Part shown: piece by piece, positions 35,470 through 46,100 of the stretch
How positions within the stretch are numbered: position 1 is the stretch's first letter
Layout: each line of letters starts with the position of its first letter
Source of the DNA: Bombardia bombarda
Lineage: Eukaryota; Ascomycota; Sordariomycetes; Sordariales; Lasiosphaeriaceae
Direction: 5' to 3'
Assembly: GCA_030512295.1 (NCBI GenBank)
Contig: JAULSR010000002.1
Location: 1,798,001 to 1,862,000 of the forward strand
Length of the DNA stretch: 64,000 nucleotides
The notes under the pieces: generated by a model
Told to the model about the DNA's origin: nothing
The model's database searches: none
Seen by the model: only the letters and a program-made list of their open reading frames with translations
Translations under genes and position numbers: made by a program

Positions 35470-36810
35470 TTAAAATCTGCCACGACCACCACCGCCCCGA
35501 CCACCGCCGCCGCCTCCACGACCGCGGAAACCACCACCACCACCCCGGCCACGACCACCGCCACCGCCACGGAACCCGCCGCCACCACCACGACCCCGTC
35601 CACCGCGGAACCCACCGCCGCCGCCATTACGGCCGCGAGCCTTGTTATCATAGTCGTCGTGGTCCTGGTCGGGATCGACACCGCTGTTGCGCGCCTCGGA
35701 CGTGAAGGCGACCTGGACGCGACGGCTGGGGTGGATGGCCTGCTCGTCCAGCTCCTCCTGCTGCGCCTTGTTGTCCTCCACCCTGGGAGCGGCGGCGCCA
35801 GCCTTCTTGTCGTCGGCAGCAGCTTCTCCGCCCGCGGCGGCAGTGCCGGCCTTCTTGGCCTTCTCGAGCTTGGCGGTCTCCTCCTTCTTTTGCCGGTTCA
35901 GGCGCTCCTCGTTGAGCTTCTTGTTCTTCTCCTTGATCTTTTCCTCGCGGTGGGATGTCTTGCCGCCGCCTCCTGCGCTGTTGGGTGTGTTAGTGGGGGA
36001 GGATGGTGGGTGGTGTGGTATAGATAGTTCTGGAAGAGAGAGGGAGGAAACTCACGTCAGCTCGACATTGATCTTGCGGGCGGGCGAGATGCCGTCGTCA
36101 AACTCGGTGTGGTGGAACTTTTCGAGGCACGTCTTCATGTGGTCGTAACGAGAAAACTCGACAAAGGCGATGCCGCGCGACTTGTTCTTTGGGTCGTCGC
36201 GGTTCGACAGCAGGCGCACGCTCGACGGGTGCACCGTGGCGAAGTGCGCCTTGATGGTCTCGACGGTCGCGCTGTAGGGGAGGTTGCCGACGAAGCAGAT
36301 GAAGCGGTTGTTCTTGCTCGAGACGGCCTTTTCATCCCCGTCCTCTCCCTCATTGGGCTCGTCGTCGTCGTCATTATCGCCGGCTGGCTCCTTGTCTGCG
36401 GAGGACTCGTCGGTCGATTTGGACTTCTTGCTCTTCTTGTCCTTCTTTGCCTTCTTGTCCTTCTTGGCGGGAGTCGCGTCGGGCTCGTCGGATTGGCTGG
36501 GGGCGGTGGTAGCAGCAGGGGCGACCTCTTCCTCAGTCTTGCTCTTCTTGTCCTTCTTGGACTTCTCCTTGGCAGGCTCAGCGGGCGCGGACTCGTCGTC
36601 CTCTACCTTCTTGGCCTTCTTCTCCTTTTTTTCCTTCTTCTCCTTCTTGTCTTTCTTCTCCTTCTTCTCCTTGACAGGCTCCTCGGTCTCCTTGGTCACC
36701 TGAGCCTTGCCGCTCTCGTCGAGCTTGTTCTTCTTCAGGATCGACTTGGCATCGGGGCTGTCGGCGACATCATCCTCGGCAGCGCGCTGCCTCTTTGACG
36801 ATTTTCCCAT
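35470..36810 (-). CDS. NOP6: Nop6-like nucleolar RRM protein
   Basis: Exons 36810-36056 and 35977-35470 (intron 36055-35978, donor GTGAGT, acceptor ACAG) give 420 aa. The N-terminal half is very Lys/Glu-rich with repeated KEKKEKK and KKDKK blocks, which are nucleolar-type charged tracts. An RRM follows at about residues 168-252, with RNP2 FVGNLPYS and RNP1 SRGIAFVEF. A Lys/Glu coiled-coil-like helix (EEKIKEKNKKLNEERL) follows, then an RGG-type tail of FRGGRGRGGGGG repeats ending in GRGRF. This arrangement matches fungal Nop6, a 90S pre-ribosome factor for the 40S subunit. The N-terminal repeats and RGG tail are longer than I recall for yeast, so orthology is likely but not proven. Confidence 0.8.
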
Positions 36811-37642
36811 GATGTTGGTATTTTACTGTTGATAGGAAGAGAGCGTAAAACCGTTAGGTAGGATTAATTGTTGTTTGTTTGTTTTTTTCGCAAAAGAAAA
36901 ATTTAAGGAAACACCAGGATACGCGCGCAGAAGTACCAAAAGAAAAATCACCGCTTTCGCGCGTCAAGTTTTTTGGACACCCAAAACCCTTCGGCGCAAG
37001 ATATTTTTTTTTCTGCCGTTTACTCCCAAGGCGGGGAGCAAAACTGGTGTGGGGCAGTTCGGGGTAGCGCAGTGGGGGGCCAATGCGGCCCATTCGGCGA
37101 CCAGCCTTAGCAGGACCTAGGCTGCTAAGGTAGCGAGCCGAGCTAGACTTCCTTGTTGATGGCGTTGCCGGCTCCGTCGTCTCCACAGCGCAGGGCGGCA
37201 TTCCTGCCGGCCGCTTACCGGACGGTTGTTATTGGATCACGATCCTACTCACTATTCTAGGTATCAAGCAGACTTGCGTATTTCTGATCGCGTGAAAGGA
37301 ACATCAGTATTTGGGTATTTGGCTATATCCCACAGACAAAATCCGAGACTACACTAGAAAGAGACGAGAAGATAATAAAACCAAAGAGAGTAGCAAACGA
37401 GTGACTGGATAGCACATGGCTCTAGAGCCAGAACGTAAAAAGAATAAAATCAAAGCCAAAAATTTCCCCTGCCTGCCTGCTTGCCAATCCTCAATTTCAT
37501 CCTTCCCGCCAGAAGAGGTGAAAAAAGGCCAACTTCTGCTGCCAATCTGAGGCTCTTGTTCGCAATCCCGATCCCACATACCAACCCACAAAACACACAC
37601 TTACTCATACAAGCTTTGCCAGGGCAAACCAATCAGATCCCC
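36811..37642. promoter_or_regulatory. Nop6-like promoter region and 3' flank of the DUF7728-like gene
   Basis: Intergenic; the ORFs here are short and antisense or low complexity. A GTTAGGTAGGATT motif near 36855 belongs to the GGTAGGTA-type motifs seen in other intergenic regions of this window. Confidence 0.5.
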
Positions 37643-38902
37643 TTAAACTGTAGCCTTCTTGACATCCTCCTCCTCCTCCTCCTCTTGAGGGGCCTCATAC
37701 GACGGGGGAGGGTCCTGGTGCTCCATCAGGCCTGCCTTCTCCTCCTCGACAAAGTCGGCCTCCTTCTCGTCGTCGGATTCGGGGAAGAAGGAGCTAATCA
37801 CCGCGGCAATCCTACATTTCTTTGGTTAGAAACAGATGACAAGAGATATTTAGAAAAGAAAAAGTAGGAAACACTTACAAGCCGAAAGTCAACCCGACAA
37901 CGGTGCCAAGGAGAATATTCAAGGCGGTGTTCTTGAAAAACTGGCCCCAGGTACGGCGGGGACCGTAGCCATCAAAGTGAAAGCGGTGGTGGGGATGATG
38001 AGGAGGACGATGCTCCTTGTGCCAGTGGCCGCTAGGAGGAGCAGGATGATCTCCATCCTTTCCGACCTGCGCCTCCTTTGACTGCACCTCCTCCTCCCCG
38101 TCAGACGAGGCCGCAGGGAGACCGCCACCGCGCATCATTCCGTGGCAGGGCTTGCCGGGTCGTCGCATGTTCTTGATCTTGTCCTGCACAATGGCCAGGC
38201 ACTTGCACATCAGGGTGATGCACTCGTCCTGCTGCTTATCCAGCGGCGTCTTCTGCAGCGTCTCCGACGTAGTCGTCTCGATGTCGCCAATCAGCAGCTT
38301 GCCGCTAGGGTCCTTGATGAGCTTGACGTGCACGTTGGGGATGCCGTCGATGAAGACGGTGCCAACCTCGATGATCTGCAGGTCGAGCGCGATCAGCTCC
38401 AGCTGGGAGCCCTCATCCTGCGCGACGGGGTGGATCCGCAGGCTGTATCCGAGGTGCTGGGGCTTGCTCCCGTGAGGGCGGAAGGGCGGCGGGGTCGAGC
38501 GTCCGGGACGGTCCTCGTCGCCGTCGACCTTTACCGCCTTCTTGTCGAGGGACAAGGGCGCCCAGAGGATGTCGTGGAACGGATCGGCTGAGGGGTAGAG
38601 CTCGAAGCCGTTGAGGAGAAGTCGGTCGGACTCGGGCTGGTGGTCGATGCTGAAGGACAGCTCGAGATGGTTCTTCTTGTCCGTCTGCAGCTCGGCCTTT
38701 TGCCCCCCGTGGCCCTCCACCAGGATAGGGCAGCCGGGGCACTCGACCTTGATCACTTGGTTCTCGGCCTTCTGGGGGCTGAGAGCTCGAGGGTGTCGGC
38801 GATCTGAGTATCGGAGGCGGAAATCTTGGTTGGAAGGAGGAAGGCGTGGGTGGCGGAAACGGCCAATAGGCCCGCCGCGATGCTGAGGGGCTTCAGCAAC
38901 AT
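37643..38902 (-). CDS. DUF7728-like secretory-pathway membrane protein with an apparent 1-nt frameshift
   Basis: Start ATG 38902-38900; exon 1 to 37879, exon 2 37811-37643 (donor GTAAGT, acceptor GTAG). The N-terminus MLLKPLSIAAGLLAV.. is a signal peptide. The mature part holds a CPGC motif and a beta-rich region with NVHVKLIKDP and IGDIETTTSE. A His/Pro-rich stretch follows, then a C-terminal hydrophobic helix (ALNILLGTVVGLTFGL..) and an acidic tail (PPPSYEAPQEEEEEE). The two exons sum to 1193 nt, one short of a multiple of three. The N-terminal frame and the main frame meet only if one C is added to the C5 run at 38772-38776. This may be a sequence error or a real lesion. Family name is from memory of fungal proteins with this layout; function unknown. 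Confidence 0.7.
38772..38776 (-). other. homopolymer frameshift site (C5 on the minus strand)
   Basis: Upstream, ..ADTLELSA.. is in one frame; downstream, QKAENQVIKVECPGC is in another. One additional C would fuse them. No GT donor offers an intron alternative nearby. Confidence 0.65.
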
Positions 38903-40264
38903 GACTGCTGTGTATTGTGAGGGGTCGTATCTATCTAGAAAATGCGTATTTTGTTAACCTGATGGTTCGTAGTAGAAATCGTTCTCTGATGCAAGTGAAA
39001 AGAGATTAGATGTTTGGACGAGAGCTAGATATAGGATAAACTGACGTCTGGTTGGAGGGGTGGTGTGTTATGTGTAGTGATGCAAACATGGCTACCTACA
39101 AAGTCCAGAAACAAAAACAATAGGTAAGGTAGTTTGGTCCCTGCCCTTTGTCGGCGAATCAATTTGGAAGTCCGGCGTCGTCAGCAAACCAAAAGGTACG
39201 TACTTCAATGGGTCGACCCCAAACAGGCCTACCTACATTCATCGATTACGTAAGGTAGAAAGACCCTGGGCATGCGACGTCACTCGGTTAAGCATTCCAC
39301 TAACCCGCTTTAACGACCCCTAAATAGGTAGGTACAAACTCGTTTCATGTTCACCAGTCCCAGACAGATACCCATCCTCGTTTTGCCAGATGAGCGGTTC
39401 GAATAAACGCCAGTGGTCAGATGGCACATTGCATTGGGGTTCAGATTTGTACCACCAAGGCCACCTAGTTATATCCGGTGAACCACATTTGTACCGTGGA
39501 GGTCCTTTCTCCCCTTTGCACCACGCCGGGTACTTGTGGAGTTGATTCGGACACAGCGCGCAACCTGATTGGCTCGGAGCAGGGTTCTTCCAACACTCTC
39601 CTACTGCGTACACACCGTGACACGTATTGGATGGATGTAACTGATTGATTTGGGTCACACTTCTGTTGTCAACAATCATTTCGCCGTCCTTGAGCAATCA
39701 TGCCGTGTTTGGTGATCACTTTCAACACATAAGGAATTACCGTACAGAGCTAAGATACAATATGAACTCATCAAGCATGAACGGTGAATCAAGCAGTAGT
39801 TCTAGTGAATAAGTGAATAAAACGACTTGATTATACAACGGATGATTTTGCATCATCCGAGTCTTTGGCTCTTGTTCGTCGGTCAGTACGCCGCCGACAT
39901 CGATAATATATACATACCACACCATTCCGCTCGCCCTGTCTGCCGATTGGCTGACTAACTCACTACCTAACATAACCTCATAACTAGGCGCCTTTAACCT
40001 TGCGCCCCTCCCCGCCGGCCTTCTAGTATGCTATATTCGAACAACGTTCCAAAAGAACAAAGCACCATCCCCTCTCTAGTACTTGTACAAGATGGTTGAA
40101 CCTCAGGGACCAAAAAGAACAAATCACCACCCACTCTGTATGTACAGACATTGGTATTTACGTCGATTCCTGTCTCATGCTATGTGTCCAGAGTCTTCCA
40201 GGACACCACGAATAATATTTCCCCTAAACTCTCACATTATTCCCCATGATATAATCCCCTCCTC
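38903..40264. other. spacer with one cysteine-rich candidate ORF
   Basis: 5' flank of the DUF7728-like gene and 3' flank of the EGF gene. Several GGTAGGTA/TACCTACC motifs occur (about 39121, 39228, 39326). The one ORF worth noting is 39676-39320, listed separately. Confidence 0.5.
39320..39676 (-). CDS. candidate small cysteine-rich protein (uncertain)
   Basis: From the first ATG it encodes about 118 aa with seven cysteines clustered in the central part (a CALC pair, ECW, WCK, KCGS, QCNV) and many Trp/Tyr/Pro. Composition is protein-like rather than random, but there is no signal peptide in this exon and no family I know. It could be the last exon of a secreted protein whose first exon lies upstream near 39740-39980, or chance. 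Confidence 0.25.
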   Translation of the reverse strand: MVDNRSVTQINQLHPSNTCHGVYAVGECWKNPAPSQSGCALCPNQLHKYPAWCKGEKGPPRYKCGSPDITRWPWWYKSEPQCNVPSDHWRLFEPLIWQNEDGYLSGTGEHETSLYLPI

Positions 40265-43143
40265 TCAGTCTTCCCCGCTCGTCACCATATTATATCTCTC
40301 TTTGGGCCACGACCACGTTGTATCTGACGGCCATCGCTTGTGTCCCACCAAATGGAGAGACCGTCTGGATCGAAGGACATGCGACAGGCTTCGCTCGCTC
40401 ACTGTGGTTCGCCCGCCAAATACGCCGCCAAAGCTCCCGACGTCGACCCGAAAGTCCACCAGATCAACTGAGTTGCCGTTTCCAACTGTCACATTTCGCG
40501 CTGTGTCCGAGCTGACTTGGCTGTTGACCTTGCTGGCAGAAGTGAAAAACTTTTGCAGAGTGCTCTGCGCATCTTTCGCGACGCTCAGGTTCTCTTCCTG
40601 TAGCATAAACAATACAGCCACCCGGGCAAAGTCTAAAACTTCCTCTGTAACAGCGAACGTGGCGGTAGGAGCGGGAGCACCAGAAGACATGGACATGGTG
40701 GTCGTCACTGTACTGGTCGTTGTCGCAGAACTCTCAGAACTTGGGACCGACGACGACGAAGACTTGTCCACAGTCAAAGTTGTGGCAAAAGTGCTTGGGG
40801 CAGTAACAATAGTGCTAAATCCACTTCCACTGGCGGGCTGCTGACTTCCAGATTGCGTAGTTGCTGGTGAAAAAGGGAGGGTGATGGTGGTAGATTGTCC
40901 AGCCATGATCGTGATTGTCACAAGTGCTACGCCATCCACCACATTGGCAACATTCAGGGCGTCAGAGGAAGAATCCGATACCCTTGCGAGTGCATCGCCC
41001 TGGCGAACGGACTCTCCGTCAAATGTGACTAGAGCATTCTCAGCCAAGCAGCTCAGATTGCCTGAATTGAACTTTGCCAGAATATCGGTGGCCGAAAGAG
41101 AGATGGAGAAGTTGCTTTGTGACGATTGAATAAGGCGTGGAATAGCGGTTCCTATGGTGACATCGTTGATCGCATTATCACCCGCCAAGGAAACCGTTGT
41201 ACATCCTGTTGTACTGGAAACAGTACAGTCGAACCCGGTGAAGCCATTTGTGCATATACAAGAGCAGGTGCCCTGGTTGACAACATTGGTGCCACCGTTA
41301 GCACAGATTAGTTGCAACTGGCACTGCTGCAAGGCCGCCTGTGCCTGTTTCTCCACGTTCTGCTTCCGAATGACAAGGAATTCCAGGGGAATGACAACAG
41401 CGGCAGCAATGAGGAGGAGAACCACAATCATAACCACAATGAAGCCCCATAAAGGCAGACCACAGCATCGTCGACCCCGCTTTGTCGAGGGCTGAGAATC
41501 AGAATTTGGCACTGCATCCTCCTCCTCCGATGGATTTGCCGACCGATTAGAATTAAACGGCAAGGGCCAAGACTGGACTTGCTCTCGAATACTGTTACGG
41601 ATACTTCGGCGTCTGCTGACCACCGGTTGTGCTGGGGGCGGGAAAGCTGCAAGCATCTCCGAGAGACCAGATTGGTGCTTTTCTGCGTTGACTATGTTAT
41701 GAGTTAGTTATTGCTGAATTGCGTAATACCGAGTGTCCAGAGGGGTCCCTTACGTGACATATCCTTTTCCCGGCCATAATCATCTTGTCCCCCGGATTCT
41801 TCAAATCGACTTGCTGGTCTCCGGCCATTCTCCAAACTGGCGGCCAACCGTGTTGCGCGCCGTATCAAATCTGGCAAGCTTGTTAAACTTCCTCTGGATT
41901 CAGCCTTCGTAACAGCGTCCAAGTCCAAGCGAGGAGGTCTGCGTATTGCTGAGAGCCGGCTGTAACGACGGCCACCGTACGGTGGTTGAGGCGATGGCGT
42001 ATCTCGCGAAGACGGGCTCGATGGATCCGTCGCACTTTCAGTTGGGTAAATGGCATCGGGTAAGCGTGAGGAACCAAGCAGTTGTTTTATCATCGGTAGC
42101 GTGCTGGAAGAGCTCGAGTTCTCCACGTATCCTGTCCCATTTCTAAAGGGCTCGGCTTGAAAAGGAGCTGGGCCAGGTCTCTGATTGTATTCCCCCCTCT
42201 CCAGGGCTCGAGGTAGTGGCGCATCCACCAGTGTAGGCCTCGCCATTTTCCCCAGGCTTGCGCTTCTCACTAACCGACTCTCTTCTGCATCATCGTCCCC
42301 ATACAGTTCCAGACCGCTCTCTTCTGCAATTCTTTCGTCATAAAATGCGTCAGGATAGTTGGGACTTTGACCTGGCGATGGCGAGCCCCAGCTATCAGGT
42401 ATTGCTGCGCTCGACGCGAAAGATGTGTGTGATCTCGACCGTGGACTTTCTTCTGGAATTGGCGAGACAAATGAGACATTAGAGTAAAACGATGATACGC
42501 CACGTCTCGCTGATGGCGGTGGCCCGAGGTTGACACTCCTTCGTGGAGGTCCCGGAGTTATCGGAGGTAATCGCGCTGGTAGGGGGAAGTCGGGGATCGA
42601 CCCAACGGACGACTGTGTAGATTGCTGAGAAACGCTTGGTGGTGTCTCTGGAACCGATAGTAGCTCCTGGCCGGTAGATTGTGGCCTATACTGAAAGACT
42701 GGGGTGTGATCTTGTAGCTTAGATCCGTCCAGTATTGACGGTACTCTGCTTGGGCGCGGAGGTCGTTGTGGTCGTTGCGACTTGCCTGGCGGAGGCCGAT
42801 ATGGCTCTGCGCCCGAGCTCATCGGGGCGAGGATCGGTGCTTGCAATGGCCACTGAGGCATTTGTGTTGGTTTCGAGATTGCCACTCCGATCTGGCCATC
42901 CTTTGTCTGCAGCCCGTATGGTGCCGGTGGCCGCGGGGCTCGTATCTGTCCCGCAGTTGGTCCGTTGCCTGTCGGACGAGCCACGGAAGGCCGGGCTATT
43001 TGCGGCTCCTCGTCTGCTGTATTCGACATCGTCATTGCTAATGAGCGATCGTTCTGTAGTCTAGCGGCAGCATGTTCCCTCGCCCTCCTAACTGATCCTG
43101 CCGGCGGTGGTCGATCCATGTCTCTCCCATTTTGAGAACTCAT
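40265..43143 (-). CDS. single-pass membrane protein with EGF-like ectodomain
   Basis: Exons 43143-41754 and 41691-40265 (donor GTAAGG, acceptor ATAG, branch CTAACTC) give 938 aa. Residues 1 to about 540 are Pro/Ser/Arg-rich and probably disordered and cytoplasmic. One strong transmembrane helix (GFIVVMIVVLLLIAAAVVIPL) follows basic residues at about 545-573. Right after it is a Cys-rich EGF-like module (ICANGGT, then CSCICTNGFTGFDC) at about 588-620. A Ser/Thr-rich ectodomain follows, with a low-complexity stretch SSSSSVPSSESSATTTSTV. No N-terminal signal, so a type II (N-in) topology is expected. Similar proteins occur across filamentous ascomycetes without a clear function. Surface sensing or wall contact is only inference. 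Confidence 0.8.
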
Positions 43144-46100
43144 TTAGTTGAAGACGCTTGAATAACGAAACATCCAAGCCCTTCACTCAATTCCTCCCTC
43201 TGCCTTGTTGTGCCTTTCAATCGCCGGTTCTGATCCTTGTCGTGGTCGCAGCAGCATGTGCGTTGTCCAAACTGGCCCAACGTATGACCGAGTTTATATT
43301 CCAGGCGCAGGGTTTTAGCCGTCGATGATGAGTACCAACGCTGTGGTTGGCTTCCTCGCCTCGTTTGTCGGGTGGCGTAGTTTGTAGCAGCCCAGGGCAA
43401 ACAGATGGATTATTGCAAACAACAGCAAAAGCCAAGGTCGTGGAACCGGAGGTATGTATATGTACGTAACAGAGCGAGGGAAAAAAAACGACTCTATGCC
43501 ACGCAGGAGGGAAAAGAAAAGCAAAAAGCAAGCGGACGACTGTAACCTCGCCCAGATCCAGAGCAGAAAGAAACGAAAGATCAATTAGGTCAGTCAATGG
43601 TCTTGACTGGAGAGGCAAAGGCGATCAAGGGATCTGATGTGATAGGCCAACATGTCAAGAGTCAGCAAATATATTGGTTGTGGAACATGGGACAAGTGAA
43701 AAGGCAGGTCTGAGTTGATGGCGTAGCGTTATTTTGGCAGTTATTCATCAGAATTGCCTATTCAAGACGAGCTGCGCAATGTGTGTGATAAGGCAGGGAG
43801 TGTGGCTTTCCCGGGGGCCAAGGGCCAAACGGGGGGCCCCTAAACAGCCGGGTCGCAGAAGGGGTCGAGTGAGGGAGTCACGTACAGTTGGCGTTTCGTG
43901 GGCTGGGCACGATAACGATGTAGGTCGGCTTGCGCGCAAGTGATCTCGTACGTTTGGGTTGCTTGGGTGAGTACCCAAGTGCATTCGGTGCACTGAGCTC
44001 GACTCGTTGGCAAAGAATGCGCGGTGCGTGGGACGACTGGTTAAGAAGGCCACCGAGCAAACAATCTACCGAAGAGGCCGACAAGTGCAGCTATCTGCAG
44101 CCGCGGGAGGGCCAAGGTGATTCGACCGACTCCAGAAAATGAGCCTGGGGGTGTAGAAGCGTGTACGACGCGATGATATCCCGATGTGTTCGAAAGACGA
44201 GCGGTGGTGTTTCAGATTTGCGGGACAGGCAGGGTCTCGCGGGGACGCCCAGCCATAAGAAACGGATGTCTGAAGAGGACGATCAAGAGAAAATCAAGCA
44301 GTACCTGCAGTGGTTCGCAGAACGACGCAAGGACGTGTAGTACAATGGAAGCTGGGTAGCGAGTGAATGGTGAAGTGATGGGATCTCGGGTCTTGTTTGG
44401 ATATACAAGATACGGATCCTACAGGGCTGGACTCGGGCCCAAGGCAGCGGTTCCGAATCAAGAGCGAGAGCTTAAGAGGCCGGTACGACGTGCAACAGCC
44501 AAGTGGCGAGGGGCGAGGGGCGACACCGGTAGGCTCGGGGGCTAAAAGAATCGAAAAAGAGGGAAGGGCGCTATCATCAAGACGGCGCGCAATCCAGAGC
44601 AAGAAATCAAAGAAAAACGAGCGACTGTGAGCAAAGCCTGTTGAACGAGTGAGTACACAGCAAAAGGGCATGTACAGTGGTCAGTGTGCGCGCAGGATAT
44701 GCAGGAACAGAAACGGCGTGGGAAGGGGGGGAAGGAGGGTGGCTCGAGGGCGGGTGAAGCTTGGACGCGAGGGCGTCCAACTTCTCTTGGGGTCTCGGCG
44801 CTGTGACCTCAAACTGGCAGCAACGACCCTTGTCAGCCGGGAATATATCCGTACACCTAGTAAGTACCTAGTCTAAAGTGGTGCACCGCTCTCTAGGGCT
44901 ACCGACTGCCTGCGTGTAGCTTATTACCGAGCAACTTACGACGGCTAGAAATGAAGGAGATGGTTGAGGTTGGTCCCTGCAATCTGTATTCAACTCGGGT
45001 TTACAGGACTCACTAGCTGACACTAGTCTAGATGCCAGGTTTGCCAGGGTTTACCTTCCGAGTGTTGAAGCTACCAAATGCTGCAAAGGAATTCGCAGAA
45101 GGATTCGACGCAAGAGCCGGCCTGCCGCCGTCGGGTAGACGCTGTCCGTGAAGCGTGGAAGTGTGCCGCTCTTTTGCTTTTTATCTGGTTGGTGCTTCGG
45201 TAGTCGACGAGTCTAGATATGTGGCCATCGGGCCCATGCGATCGGTCTCATGCACGACACGGGCTCTCCTCCAAAACCTTACACAAGGTGCGCACATCAC
45301 CATACGACTTTGCGGCTTTCAGCAGCGCAATGGTCAAGCTCGGGGAAAGATCAAAGCAGCCCCAGTTAGCAAGATACCTGGTGCATGCTGTCGATCTTGA
45401 GGCTTGAATGAACGCTACTGATACCCAAATATATTTACGACGGCGTCAGGTTACTAGAACTAGCTTTGAGTGCCCATACGGCCCACGGGGCACGGGCACG
45501 AAAGGTGAGCTGAGAAGAAAGCTGGAACCACCAAACGCTCAGCTTTCCCACAAGTGTGTCACGATTCTCGGGTACCTAAGGTAGGTAGCAGAGAACGACG
45601 TTCTAGCGTAGTGTAGTGTAACCGTACGTAATACGCTCACAGTAGTGCCTTGCATATTTCCGTTGGCTCCATCACACAGGGCCGAACGGGCACTGGTGCG
45701 AGAAATGGCCAATTGACCACCAATCCGACATAGAATTCTGACCCTATATTCGTACCTGTGGGCAACAATCACTTGCAGTTGCAATGGCGGCGCATGGATG
45801 TCATCATGGTTGCTTCGTTACGCCATGAGCACAAATCAGAAACACTAGCGCAATCACCCGCAGCTTTCCCCCCTGAGCCCCTCCACCCCCTTTCTCGCAT
45901 CCGCCCTGGGCCGCCCTGGCAACGTGACCGATCCCATCCATGTCCCTCCATGTGTCCCAGCCCTTCAAAGTGGGGCTCTCGCTCTTCCCTGTCACAAAAC
46001 AGGGAGCCGCTAGGTACGAATACGGACTCATATCAAGTTTCTCCCCAGGCTGGCAATCCGTTGATTGTTGAAAAGACTGTCCCTAACAACGATCTCGACG

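Noticed and set aside
36109..36798. 229-codon plus ORF rich in Leu/Val
   Set aside because: Mirror of the Lys/Glu-rich Nop6-like exon; a composition artefact.
40083..40844. 253-codon plus ORF
   Set aside because: Antisense to the last exon of the EGF membrane protein gene.
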